NCBI RefSeq assembly: GCF_003369575.1
Contig: NZ_PIOC01000012.1
Coordinates: forward strand, 124,001-188,000
Length of the DNA stretch: 64,000 bases
Source of the DNA: Oceanobacillus arenosus
GTDB taxonomy: Bacteria > Bacillota > Bacilli > Bacillales > Amphibacillaceae
Direction: 5' to 3'
In this document: positions 37,193-46,695 of the stretch, in pieces
Layout: each line of letters starts with the position of its first letter
Position numbering within the stretch: the first letter of the stretch is position 1
Notes under the pieces: model-generated
The model's database searches: none
What the model saw: the letters and a program-made list of their open reading frames with translations, nothing else
What the model was told of the DNA's origin: nothing
Program-made: the position numbers and the translations under genes

Positions 37193-38230
37193 ATGAAATT
37201 AAAAAACATCAATATTGAAGAAAGAATGGAACATTATAATGTAAACGGTTTAAGTATTGCAATGTTCGAAGAAGGTCAAATCAGCGGAACAGGAAACTAC
37301 GGGTTACTTGAAGTTAAAAGTGATAGAAAAGTAAGTGATAAGTCCATTTTTAGTGCGTGTTCCATTAGTAAATTCTTAACTGGTATGATAGCAATAAGGT
37401 TACTAGAAGAAGGGTATCTTGATTTAGATCAAAATGTAAATGAAAGACTTGTAACTTGGAAAGTACCAGAAAATAAATATACCCAAAATAAAAAAGTTAC
37501 TCTGAGAAACTTGCTTAGTCATCAATCTGGAATCAAGGACCATGAAGGTAGTTTTTCAGAGCTGAATTCTGAAATAGGTCATCCTTCGATGGTTGAATTG
37601 TTAGAGGGAAAATCACATTATTGTAAGGTTCCAATTGAAGTTCAATTCGAGCCAGAGAGTGAATTCCATTATTCAGATGCAGGCTATTGTATTATTCAGC
37701 AACTAATAGAAGATGTGACGAAAAAGCAGTATTATCAAGCGGTAAATGAACTCATATTTAAACCATTAAGAATGGAAAGTAGCTATTTAAATACAACTAT
37801 GTTAGAGATAGATAAAAAAGAATTTGCTTGTGGTCATAATAAAAATGGAGAATTGGTAGAAGGAAAATATCCTATTTACCCTTATCCAGCAGCTTCAGGG
37901 TTATGGACAACTTCATTAGATTTATCTGTATTAGTCCTTGAACTAATGAACGCCTTAAAAGGAGAAAGTAAAATTGGATTCTCAAAAAGTTTAGCTAAAG
38001 AAATAATAACCTCTCAAAGAGGAAAAAGCTGGACTGGATTAGGTGTATTTCTAGAGGGTTGTGAAAAAGAATTAGAAATTACATCTATGGGTTGGGGAAT
38101 AGGTTTTCAGTGTATGATGGTGGCGTACCCACACATGGCAAAAGGTGCCGTCATTATGACGAATGCAGAATTAGGTATTCATCAATTGGAAGGGATTATT
38201 GGGGAGATTTATAAATCTATTATCTCTTAA
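37193..38230 (+). CDS. Beta-lactamase-like serine hydrolase
   Basis: 345-residue class C beta-lactamase/penicillin-binding-type hydrolase. The nucleophile is S57 in ACSISKFLTG (S-x-x-K with K60); YSDAGY near residue 160 replaces the Y-x-N motif; no signal peptide is present, so it is cytoplasmic. GGGGG precedes ATG 37193, and a plausible promoter (ATATATACTAG..GTTATAAT) lies about 40-50 bp upstream. It is intact in spite of the surrounding relics and is probably a transferred accessory gene. The substrate (peptide, ester, D-amino acid) is unknown. Confidence 0.85.
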   Translation: MKLKNINIEERMEHYNVNGLSIAMFEEGQISGTGNYGLLEVKSDRKVSDKSIFSACSISKFLTGMIAIRLLEEGYLDLDQNVNERLVTWKVPENKYTQNKKVTLRNLLSHQSGIKDHEGSFSELNSEIGHPSMVELLEGKSHYCKVPIEVQFEPESEFHYSDAGYCIIQQLIEDVTKKQYYQAVNELIFKPLRMESSYLNTTMLEIDKKEFACGHNKNGELVEGKYPIYPYPAASGLWTTSLDLSVLVLELMNALKGESKIGFSKSLAKEIITSQRGKSWTGLGVFLEGCEKELEITSMGWGIGFQCMMVAYPHMAKGAVIMTNAELGIHQLEGIIGEIYKSIIS

Positions 38231-38304
38231 CAAGCGTTACGTTAAGAGCGATAAGAATTATTTGAAACATGGGTTTTTAAAAATGGACTTTTGTATGCCT
38301 ATAA

Positions 38305-38385
38305 ATTTCATCTTCAACTAAAGGTCAACCAGAAAAATCTGGTTAACCTTATATTACGATCTAGTGTATTAGTTGAAGATGAAAT
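38305..38385. other. Nested inverted repeat after the serine hydrolase
   Basis: A perfect 17-bp outer stem, ATTTCATCTTCAACTAA (38305-38321) / TTAGTTGAAGATGAAAT (38369-38385), encloses an inner stem AAGGTCAACCAG / CTGGTTAACCTT (one mismatch, loop AAAAAT). No T run follows. It may be the end of a lost element, a Rho-independent terminator variant or a small structured RNA. Confidence 0.7.
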
Positions 38386-38537
38386 AAGCTTCAGCTATTT
38401 CTTTCTTCTTGTACTATAGGGCAGGTGTTAGTTGAACAAGGAATGTTATGATAATATCAAAGTGTCCTACATAATAAAATAGTGAAATCAATGGATATGG
38501 ACTTATGGTTAGAACGAAAACAAAAAGGAGAATCTTT

Positions 38538-38810
38538 ATGTGCAGAAACATTAGAACATTATTTAATTTTGATCCACCAGCTACCAATGAAGAAATTCAT
38601 GCGGCTTCTTTGCAGTTCGTCAAAAAGATAACAGGCTATAACAAACCATCAAAGATTAACGAAGAGGCATTTAATCGGGCAATCAATGAAATAGCTATAG
38701 TCACAAGTAATTTATTGAATACGTTGGAGACCAGTGCGGAGCCTCGTAATCGAGAGGCAGAAGCTGAGCGTGCGCGCATTAGATCAGTTAAAAGATTTGG
38801 AACAAAATAA
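38538..38810 (+). CDS. DUF2277 family protein
   Basis: 90-residue protein that begins MCRNIRTLFNFDPPATNEEIHAASLQFVKKITGYNKPS, the very conserved start of the DUF2277 family; the C-terminal half ends RARIRSVKRFGTK. ATG 38538 has AAGGAG 8 nt upstream; eleven extra upstream codons are not used. Function is unknown; the conserved MCRNI suggests a buried or metal-binding N-terminus (inference). It is intact between relics and stands alone. Confidence 0.85.
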   Translation: MCRNIRTLFNFDPPATNEEIHAASLQFVKKITGYNKPSKINEEAFNRAINEIAIVTSNLLNTLETSAEPRNREAEAERARIRSVKRFGTK

Positions 38811-38870
38811 TTAGAACTAAAGAAAAGAGATTAAGAAATTAATTTAACTTTATGTGTGATTTCATCAGTC

Positions 38871-38897
38871 GAAATAAAAAAGAATTCTTATTTCGAA
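38871..38897 (+). terminator. Hairpin after the DUF2277 gene
   Basis: TCGAAATAA (38871-38879) / TTATTTCGA (38889-38897), 9-bp perfect stem, A-rich right flank; weak terminator candidate. Confidence 0.5.
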
Positions 38898-38924
38898 TTA
38901 AAAGGATTTAAACATTTTGAGGTG

Positions 38925-39130
38925 ACCCCGAAAAGTTGCTTATGCTATTTCTAAGAAATATAGAAATAAGGGGTACACAACACAAGCGGTTGAGGGATTA
39001 GTAAAATATTTATTTGAAAACACTGATGTTCAACAATTGAATGCTGTGTTTTTCCACGTAATATAGCTTCAAATAAAGTAATTACAAGGAGAAGTGGAAA
39101 TTCTTATAATACTGATTTCAATTTTATGGT
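38925..39130 (+). pseudogene. GNAT acetyltransferase remnant 2
   Basis: PRKVAYAISKKYRNKGYTTQAVEGLVKYLFENTDVQQLNAV reads like RimJ/RimL-type GNAT motif A (NKGYTTQA) and the following helix. It then hits TAG, but the next frame continues PRNIASNKVITR, the classical 'N-x-A-S-x-K-V' motif B of the same family, so a frameshift near 39058 broke the gene. Both ends are missing. Confidence 0.75.
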
Positions 39131-39155
39131 GCTCATTTAGGCTTTTGAATTATAA

Positions 39156-39186
39156 TTAACGATAATAATATTATGTAAATAAGATG
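39156..39186 (+). repeat. dif-like XerD half-site, copy 2
   Basis: TTAACGATAATAATATTATG... matches 27862-27892 at about 26 of 30 positions; TTATGTAAATA (39171-39181) fits the dif XerD arm TTATGTAAACT at 9 of 11. It lies 0.75 kb from the full dif candidate. Confidence 0.4.
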
Positions 39187-39330
39187 TGAACATTAATTAG
39201 GTAGGGAATGGAATAGGAGTAATCAAAGGCTATAAAAAAGATTTAAGGTAGACAAATAACAGTTTAAATTAAATTAGTTAATATATTTTTATAAGGCACT
39301 ATCTTTATAGATGTCTTTATACAATAGTTT

Positions 39331-39402
39331 GCGTTCTATAAAGAACAATTAAAGTGGCGAGTGAGAAAATTATCGGGGGTTATACATTTTATAACGAACA
39401 AT
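39331..39402. repeat. Duplicated segment, copy 2 (decayed)
   Basis: GCGTTCTATAAAGAACAA ... GAGTGAGAAAATTATCGGGG followed by GGTTATACATTTTATAACGA, parallel to 35911-35982. Read on minus the membrane-helix frame of copy 1 is broken after FVIKCITP. Confidence 0.7.
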
Positions 39403-40045
<643 letters not shown>

Positions 40046-40092
40046 AAAGAAAACCCTGGATGCATTCTATTTGGCATCCGGGGTTTTCTTTT
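40046..40092. terminator. Terminator of the sulfolipid operon, overlapping the sqdX end
   Basis: AAAGAAAACCC..GGATGC (40047-40063) / GCATCC..GGGTTTTCTTT (40074-40092), one mismatch; on minus the transcript ends in TTTTCTTT. The last codons of sqdX form the upstream arm. Confidence 0.88.
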
Positions 40093-41206
40093 CGTGTAAT
40101 TTAATTGTCTCCGTATAGTAATCCAATAATTGTTGGGACGCTTTTTCCCAAGCAAATTTTTCAGCTTCTTTACGGGCGTTTATTTTCATTTGTTGTAAGC
40201 TGTTTTTGTCATCCAATTTCTCTGCTGCAGCAATCATGCTATCAACATTTTCATTTTCAAATAATAGTCCTGTTTCGCCGTCACTGATTTGTTCCATTGT
40301 AGGACCACTTTTGGCAGCTACTACTGGTAATCCAGATGCCATTGCCTCTAATATTACTAAGCCCAATGTCTCTGTTACAGATGGGAAAATAAACGCATCA
40401 GCTGATGCAAATGCCTTTGATAGTTCTTCACCATGTAGAAATCCTGTGAAAATCGTGTTTGTATCTTTAAATGTATGCATTAAGTCATTTCTTGCTGGGC
40501 CATCACCGATGATTGCAAGCATAATATCGTTTCGAACATCTAATAATGGCTTGATTTTATGAATTTCCTTTTCAATTGCTAATCTGCCAACAAAAATAAG
40601 TAATTTCTTCGATTTATTCCCATTTGTTAATCGATAACGCATTTCCTCATCATAAAAACTTGGATGACGATTTTTGGTATCAACACCACGCTGCAATACA
40701 TGTAAATGATGGATATCTTGCTTTACCAGCTCGTCTTTAATCGTTTCTGATGTGCAAAGATTGAGTTCAACACGATTATGAAGTCTCCTTATGTAACTCC
40801 ACAGGATTGGCTTCGCTGGCTTATAAAACGTATAATAATCTAGATATTTTGGAATATGCGTGTGATATGACGCAAGTAACGGTAAATCTAATTTCTTAGC
40901 ATAACGAACAGCAGAAGCTGCGATTAAGGCAGGATTTGCTGCATGCACGATGTCTGGCTGGAATGCATCCAGTAAATCCTTAATCCTTTTTGATGGTAAG
41001 GAAAATTTCCGGTATCGATAAAATGGAAATGTAATTGTTTTGATTCCTTCTACCTTTGCACCCTCGTACTCAGAAATGCCAAGATCAGGAGCAATTACTA
41101 ATACCTCATGATCAAGTGAGCGAAAATATTTAACAGCTTGAGTGAGTCTTGTTACGACACCATCGGTAGAAGGTAAAAAGGTTTCTGTTACAATCGCGAT
41201 TTTCAA
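40067..41206 (-). CDS. sqdX: GT4 glycosyltransferase, sulfoquinovosyltransferase SqdX/SQD2-like
   Basis: 379-residue GT-B glycosyltransferase. Start MKIAIVTETFLPSTDGVVTR and the pieces FQPDIVHAANPALIA, SYHTHIPKYLDYY, GVDTKNRHPSFYD, FVGRLAIEKEI, FIFPSVTETLGLVILEAMASGLPVVAAKSGP (donor UDP-sugar site with E-x7-E-like pattern) resemble SqdX/SQD2, which transfers sulfoquinovose from UDP-SQ to diacylglycerol. Alone it could also be another diacylglycerol or mannosyl GT4, but the upstream SQD1 gene 16 nt away makes SQDG synthesis the best reading. TTG 41206 is the start, AAGGGG about 9 nt upstream. Its end lies in the terminator stem. Confidence 0.82.
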   Translation of the reverse strand: MKIAIVTETFLPSTDGVVTRLTQAVKYFRSLDHEVLVIAPDLGISEYEGAKVEGIKTITFPFYRYRKFSLPSKRIKDLLDAFQPDIVHAANPALIAASAVRYAKKLDLPLLASYHTHIPKYLDYYTFYKPAKPILWSYIRRLHNRVELNLCTSETIKDELVKQDIHHLHVLQRGVDTKNRHPSFYDEEMRYRLTNGNKSKKLLIFVGRLAIEKEIHKIKPLLDVRNDIMLAIIGDGPARNDLMHTFKDTNTIFTGFLHGEELSKAFASADAFIFPSVTETLGLVILEAMASGLPVVAAKSGPTMEQISDGETGLLFENENVDSMIAAAEKLDDKNSLQQMKINARKEAEKFAWEKASQQLLDYYTETIKLHEKKTPDAK

Positions 41207-41222
41207 ACGCTAAAGCCCCTTC

Positions 41223-42392
<1,170 letters not shown>

Positions 42393-42484
42393 CTATGTAT
42401 ATAATTCATGCTTCTATCATATTATATTGTATTGTCAGCCGATTTAAAATTTTAACAGTATTATTTACAATAATTTTACATATA

Positions 42485-42519
42485 AAAAGAAGCCAGTACA
42501 ATTGGTACTGGCTTCTTTT
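42485..42519. terminator. Intrinsic terminator of the ferredoxin gene
   Basis: Perfect 15-bp stem AAAAGAAGCCAGTAC / GTACTGGCTTCTTTT with a 5-nt loop; symmetrical, but placed to stop transcription from the minus strand. Confidence 0.9.
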
Positions 42520-42521
42520 GC

Positions 42522-42761
42522 TTAATTTCCTTGGAAAAACAATCGATTCAATTCAATAAATTCATTTTCCTCAGCTGGAACTTCATCTTCCATATAAATT
42601 GCTGTTACAGGGCACACTGCTTCACATGCTCCACAATCAATACAAATATCGGGATCGATAAAGAACATATCTTTCCCTTCTTCTATGCAATCAACAGGAC
42701 AAACTTCGACACATTCGCCTGCTTTTTCCGCTTTACACGGTGACGTAATGACAAAAGCCAT
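42522..42761 (-). CDS. 4Fe-4S ferredoxin
   Basis: 79-residue ferredoxin of the 7Fe/bacterial type. Cysteines: CKAEKAGECVEVCPVDC (N-terminal half) and CIDCGACEAVCPVTAI (C-terminal CxxCxxCxxxCP for a [4Fe-4S]). The longer N-terminal spacing C-x7-C-x3-C-P plus CP at 18-19 fits a [3Fe-4S]/[4Fe-4S] protein. Cytoplasmic electron carrier. Start chosen at ATG 42761 because AGGAGG is 8 nt upstream; an ATG two codons earlier is too close. Stands alone with its own terminator. Confidence 0.92.
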   Translation of the reverse strand: MAFVITSPCKAEKAGECVEVCPVDCIEEGKDMFFIDPDICIDCGACEAVCPVTAIYMEDEVPAEENEFIELNRLFFQGN

Positions 42762-42846
42762 TTTCATTGCCTCCTTCTACCATAACTTGCTTCATTTCTA
42801 TTCATTAGTATAACTCATTTTTATGAAAAAATAAAAGGAGAATCGT

Positions 42847-43401
42847 TCACTTACTATTCCATACATGTTCAAATGAAATAACATCATCATTGTATGCTAG
42901 TGCGTATATATCAGGACTTCCTAGCTCTTTCCATTGATTAAATCCAAAGTGCTTGTCGAATTGACTAAACAATAATGCTAATAGATTTCCATGACTAATA
43001 ATGATTGCGCTTGTTGCCCTATTTCCCCTTATTATTGGCGTTAATACCTCGTTCGCACGGCTGATTGCAGCATTAGCAGATTCTCCACCATGTAAAGCGT
43101 AAGTATAATCATTAAAGGAGTACTCTAATTCTTCCAACCAGTCTTCGATAGGCTCGTCGCTAAGTATACGTTCCTCTAAACGATTGTCAATATCAATGGT
43201 AATTCCCACTTTTTCTGCAAAAGGTTTAATGCTTTCAATAGCCCTTAAATAGGGGCTAGAAATAATTTGATCAAATGTGATATTTTGTTCTTGAAAAAAA
43301 TCCGCAAGAAGTTGTGCTTGCATAATTCCATCTTTTGTTAAAGGAGAATCTTTATGCTGCCCATCAGCAGAACAATGACGAACAAAATATATTTTTTTCA
43401 A
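42847..43401 (-). CDS. Histidine phosphatase family protein
   Basis: About 184 residues of the phosphoglycerate mutase-like superfamily. RHC in YFVRHCSADGQ holds the phospho-histidine at the N-terminus; SSPYLRAIESIKPFAEKVG, a Glu-containing HGGESANAAISRA and IIISHGNLLALL supply the other catalytic residues (second His). Substrate not known. The start is uncertain: TTG 43401 has AAGGA 9 nt upstream; ATG 43410 is almost in contact with that site. Stands alone. Confidence 0.85.
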   Translation of the reverse strand: MKKIYFVRHCSADGQHKDSPLTKDGIMQAQLLADFFQEQNITFDQIISSPYLRAIESIKPFAEKVGITIDIDNRLEERILSDEPIEDWLEELEYSFNDYTYALHGGESANAAISRANEVLTPIIRGNRATSAIIISHGNLLALLFSQFDKHFGFNQWKELGSPDIYALAYNDDVISFEHVWNSK

Positions 43402-43519
43402 ATCGATCATTCCTTTTTTGAGATTTAAGTAGTTTCACTATATTAGAAATTGTATATTTATTATACATCTAATAAGTATTTACACAAAGAATAATCTCTA
43501 TTAACAAAGGTTTACATAA

Positions 43520-43547
43520 AGATAACAGGAGAATTTCCCTGTTATCT
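43520..43547 (-). terminator. Hairpin after the small DUF6501-like gene
   Basis: Perfect 10-bp stem AGATAACAGG / CCTGTTATCT; on minus followed by a short T stretch. Likely terminator. Confidence 0.65.
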
Positions 43548-43555
43548 GCTAGATC

Positions 43556-43759
43556 TTATATTTCCTTGAAATAATCTTTTAAGAATCCACCAATTCGATT
43601 GCTGTTATCAACGATAAAATAGAATTCATCCGATTCATTTTTAACGTCATATTTCTTTCCTGGTGTTAATTTATGATTAACTATAAATTTCTTTGCATCT
43701 GCATGAACACATTCAATTTGTTTAATCGTTTCTCTGTTTTCCCAATCTAGATGAATCAT
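43556..43759 (-). CDS. Small conserved Bacillaceae protein (DUF6501-like)
   Basis: 67 residues: MIHLDWENRETIKQIECVHADAKKFIVNHKLTPGKKYDVKNESDEFYFIVDNSNRIGGFLKDYFKEI. I recognise the pattern 'W-x-R-x-TIK...C-H-x-x-A-KKFIVN-x-LTPGK-Y-VKNE-x-EFYF-IDN-GG-YKEYF' as that of small DUF6501-type proteins of bacilli, from memory. It looks like a beta-barrel (SH3-like) fold. ATG 43759 with GAGTGG 10 nt upstream. Placed between the phosphatase and msrAB genes. Function unknown. Confidence 0.65.
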   Translation of the reverse strand: MIHLDWENRETIKQIECVHADAKKFIVNHKLTPGKKYDVKNESDEFYFIVDNSNRIGGFLKDYFKEI

Positions 43760-43813
43760 CTATAAATCCACTCCATTTTATAAGTTTACATAATATTACT
43801 ATTGTTAATTCCC

Positions 43814-44773
43814 TTATTTAAATAAACGTAAATAATTTCCATACCCTTTTTCTTCCATTTCCTCTTTTGGAATGAACTCCATTGCAGCAGAATTCATACA
43901 ATAGCGAAGACCACCCGCTTCAACTGGTCCATCCTCAAAGACATGACCAAGATGTGAGTCCGCTACTTTACTTCTTACTTCTGTACGGACCATGCCATGC
44001 GTTGTATCTGTCTTTTCTTCTAGTTGGTAGCTGTCTATTGGTTTTGTAAAGCTTGGCCAACCACAGCCCGCATCGTATTGATCGGTTGAGGCGAATAGTG
44101 CTTCTCTTGAAATTAGATCTACGTAGATGCCTTCTTTTGCATTATCCCAATATTCGTTTTGGAACGGTCTTTCTGTACCGTTTTCTTGTGTTACAATGTA
44201 TTGGATTGGTGTTAATTCTTCTTTCAATTTTGATTTGTCTATTGGCATCTTTTGATTTGATTTAATAAAGTCTTCCCTTCCAGATCCTTTTTTATATGAA
44301 CGATAATGAAAGGCTTGTTTTTTATAATAGTCCTGATGCTCATCTTCAGCAGGATAGAACGCTGCTGCAGGCAATATTTTTGTAGCAATTGGTTTGTTAA
44401 ACTTCCCACTTGCTCCTAACTTTTCTTTGGAATCCTCTGCAATTTTCTTTTGTTGTTCATTATGATAGAAAATTGCGGTTTGATAGGACTCCCCTCTATC
44501 GTGGAATTGACCACCTGGATCTGTTGGATCAATCTGTTGCCAAAATGTTTGAACAAGCTGTTCATATGACATAATCAAAGGATCAAATTTGATTTGTACT
44601 GCTTCTACATGTCCTGTTGTATTGGAACAAACTTGTTCATATGTCGGGTTTTCAACTGTTCCACCGGTATACCCAGACACAACACTTTCAATTCCAGGTC
44701 TTGTATCAAAAGGCTCGACCATACACCAAAAGCATCCACCAGCAAATGTTGCAAGTTCATAATCCGTTGCCAT
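43814..44773 (-). CDS. msrAB: Fused peptide methionine sulfoxide reductase MsrA-MsrB
   Basis: 319-residue fusion. N-terminal MsrA (residues ~1-160) has the catalytic Cys in [14 protein letters not shown] and [13 protein letters not shown]-terminal MsrB (~175-319) has [23 protein letters not shown] and the catalytic Cys in [10 protein letters not shown]. MsrA repairs the S- and MsrB the R-form of methionine sulfoxide. The MsrB zinc CxxC pairs are absent, a known variant. B. subtilis has separate msrA and msrB genes, so the fusion is a lineage difference. AGGAATT before ATG 44773 forms a weak site. Confidence 0.93.
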   Translation of the reverse strand: MATDYELATFAGGCFWCMVEPFDTRPGIESVVSGYTGGTVENPTYEQVCSNTTGHVEAVQIKFDPLIMSYEQLVQTFWQQIDPTDPGGQFHDRGESYQTAIFYHNEQQKKIAEDSKEKLGASGKFNKPIATKILPAAAFYPAEDEHQDYYKKQAFHYRSYKKGSGREDFIKSNQKMPIDKSKLKEELTPIQYIVTQENGTERPFQNEYWDNAKEGIYVDLISREALFASTDQYDAGCGWPSFTKPIDSYQLEEKTDTTHGMVRTEVRSKVADSHLGHVFEDGPVEAGGLRYCMNSAAMEFIPKEEMEEKGYGNYLRLFK

Positions 44774-44857
44774 TTATTAATTCCTCCAATACTGTATTGA
44801 TTATATCTATTTTTCCCTTTTTTGATTTAAAAATCAAGTAGTATGTTTATTATTCGC

Positions 44858-45325
44858 TTAGATATACAGTTTTGGTGTAGATTTTCCACTCCCCTGTTTG
44901 GTTTCTAACCTTTCAATTATGTCTGTATTTTGAGTGTTTTTAGATGAAACAGCCTGTTTTTCATCACTTACTTTCGTTTTTTCTTCAGTACCCTCATCAG
45001 TCATATCAAAATTTTTAAATGCCTTCATCATTCGATACATTGCAGGAAGGTTTTTGACCATCGGCCCATATTCTTGTACGAGTGGCGCAGTCGATTGAAC
45101 GACCCTTAACACCTGCTGGACATTATTTAATGTATTCGTTAACCCACCCGCTCCTTTACTTGCTATCGTTGCAGCCTGAGCTTGTTGTGGTAAAAATCGC
45201 TGTAATAAGCCTGCTCCTATACCCCGCCCGGGTTGCTGAGTAAAACCTTGATTCGGAAATCTGAAATTATTTGTTCCACGATTCATTGGCATTGGAAATT
45301 GATCTCGTCTGTTTCCTGGAAACAT
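44858..45325 (-). CDS. YqfQ/VrrA family protein
   Basis: 155-residue protein rich in Gly, Pro, Asn and Gln at the N-terminus (FPGNRRDQFPMPMNRGTNNF...), then GRGIGAGLLQRFLP, a conserved helix QQVLRVVQSTAPLVQEYGPMVKNLPAMYRMMKAF and a polar tail ending SGKSTPKLYI. The central helix and the final 'S-x-PKLYI' match the YqfQ (VrrA) family, spore- or cell-surface related proteins of bacilli (VrrA has variable repeats in B. anthracis). Function unknown. GGGGAG precedes ATG 45325. Confidence 0.75.
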   Translation of the reverse strand: MFPGNRRDQFPMPMNRGTNNFRFPNQGFTQQPGRGIGAGLLQRFLPQQAQAATIASKGAGGLTNTLNNVQQVLRVVQSTAPLVQEYGPMVKNLPAMYRMMKAFKNFDMTDEGTEEKTKVSDEKQAVSSKNTQNTDIIERLETKQGSGKSTPKLYI

Positions 45326-45729
45326 AGTACTCTCCCCTTATATCGTTAAATGCAGTATAGGATATTGTACGTAAATATATAGAAAGTGTTTGGGCAAAGG
45401 TTCTCTTTGCAATTATAAAGTAAAATTCCCCACCATTTATATTTCCCGGGTAAGCGCAAAAATCAACAAATAAAACTTTTATTTGCAGATAATGATGAAA
45501 TTAGACATTTTTTGTTTTTTTATAATCCCATTGTATTCGGAAAAGTGAATTATCAGTTATTAAATCAAACGTTTGTTTGAATTGGTTTGTCCCTTGATCC
45601 ATAAGGCTTTAGTGGACTCTCTATATTCTATTATGCCAACAAGCTTCTCCAAGTAATAGCAATTGAGTATTCATCACAGACTAATATCTAGTTCTGGATT
45701 ATAATATTGCTTGTCTTAATCATTCCTAT
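45326..45729. other. Gene-free stretch with a palindromic candidate operator
   Basis: 400 bp between the YqfQ-like gene and a relic. TCAAAC-GTTT-GTTTGA (45565-45580) is a 6-bp inverted repeat with CAAACGTTTG at its core, of the type bound by TetR-like repressors. No open frame of note; broken scraps such as YRESTKALWIKGQTNS on minus suggest a lost gene. Nothing else supportable. Confidence 0.45.
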
Positions 45730-45954
45730 TTAATTATTTTTCTCAAGGAGATAGTAAATCGCCATTAAATCTCGTTTATTCAACTTACAAATACGATTGA
45801 AAATTGGAATATTTACTACAGGATCAAGATTTAAGCCTTCATGAACAACATCACTTACTTTACCGGTTAGCCATGTTTTTATCTCTATACCATCAACAAC
45901 TTCCTTAAGCCCTTCATCACTGATGCCACTTGCATTACAACTAACACATGGTGT
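45730..45954 (-). pseudogene. C-terminal remnant of an unknown gene with a CxxC
   Basis: A 74-codon frame that opens directly after a stop, without start codon: TPCVSCNASGISDEGLKEVV..GIEIKTWLTGKVSDVVHEGLNLDPVVNIPIFNRICKLNKRDLMAIYYLLEKNN. The CVSCNASGI pair looks like half of a zinc ribbon. No ribosome site or in-frame start is present, so it is probably a fragment of a larger gene. Family not recognised. Confidence 0.45.
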
Positions 45955-46046
45955 CTATACATAGGTCGGTTTAAATTAATTTTGCTAAATACAAAGGGTG
46001 TATGCAGGCTAATAAAAGATTAGAACAATAAGATAAACTGTTTAAG

Positions 46047-46076
46047 TTGGATAAAGAACCTACGTTCGTATATAAT
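46047..46076 (+). promoter_or_regulatory. SOS promoter of the yolD-like gene
   Basis: AGAAC-N4-GTTCG (46055-46068, inner palindrome GAAC-CTAC-GTTC) fits a LexA box and is set between TTGGAT (46047-46052) and a perfect TATAAT (46071-46076), 18-bp spacer. LexA bound here would block the promoter. Confidence 0.75.
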
Positions 46077-46094
46077 GTAATTGAGGTGATAAAC

Positions 46095-46424
46095 ATGGCA
46101 AAGGATAGAGGTACAATAAAATGGTCATCTTTAATGTTGCCAGAACATGTAGAAATGTTAAAAGAATTATGGAAGGAAGATGAAAAAGTCCAAAAGCCTG
46201 TGCTTGACCAACAGCAAATCGAAATCATTCATAATGATATGATGAATGCATATCATTCAGGGAGTGCTGTTACACTCACCAGCTATCAAAATGCGACGAT
46301 ATCCCATTTATCAGGCGTAATTACTAAGTTGGATCAGTTTAGAAAGAGTATTATTTTGCAAACGGATGACAATGAAAGACACATCATTCCCTTTCAGCAA
46401 ATAACATCGCTTATAGTAGAATAA
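46095..46424 (+). CDS. yolD: YolD-like family protein, SOS-controlled
   Basis: 109-residue YolD-like protein: MAKDRGTIKWSSLMLPEHVEMLKELWKEDEK is the family signature, and a second part (SGVITKLDQFRKSIILQTDDNERHIIPFQQITSLIVE) is the usual C-terminal Sm-like segment. YolD proteins are commonly encoded next to Y-family DNA polymerases (UvrX/YqjW type). Here no polymerase gene adjoins it; it is monocistronic with a LexA box in its promoter. ATG 46095 follows GAGGTG by 7 nt. A role in lesion bypass is inferred from the family and its control. Confidence 0.85.
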   Translation: MAKDRGTIKWSSLMLPEHVEMLKELWKEDEKVQKPVLDQQQIEIIHNDMMNAYHSGSAVTLTSYQNATISHLSGVITKLDQFRKSIILQTDDNERHIIPFQQITSLIVE

Positions 46425-46458
46425 ATGGCCCTGAAATATGAATCCAGAGCCATTTATT
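46421..46458. terminator. Convergent terminator between yolD and yozE
   Basis: AATAAATGGCcCTG (46421-46433 region) / CAGaGCCATTTATT (46445-46458), nearly symmetrical and overlapping the yolD stop; serves both strands. Confidence 0.75.
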
Positions 46459-46472
46459 CTTATTATATTCTT

Positions 46473-46682
46473 TTATTTTTGATAGATGTCCCATAATGCA
46501 TCAAATGTCACTAGAGCATTCGAGAATGGGCTATTCCACTCTAAATAATTACTTATTTCATGATAATCCTTTGAATATTTAGGAAAACTAGAATCAAAAA
46601 ATGCCCAGTCAGCTAATCTGCTATAGTCATCCGCTTTTATTTTCCCTCGATATGTCATTAGAAATTGATAAAATGTACGCAT
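46473..46682 (-). CDS. yozE: YozE family protein (UPF0346)
   Basis: 69-residue helical protein. RTFYQFLMTYRGKIKADDYSRLADWAFFDSSFPKYSKDYHEISNYLE is the UPF0346/YozE signature with conserved W, F and Y. Structures of the family are SAM-like DNA-binding folds, but no function is settled. It lies 13 nt downstream of tatC on the same strand and may be co-transcribed with it. Confidence 0.9.
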   Translation of the reverse strand: MRTFYQFLMTYRGKIKADDYSRLADWAFFDSSFPKYSKDYHEISNYLEWNSPFSNALVTFDALWDIYQK

Positions 46683-46695
46683 TTTTTCACCCCGC

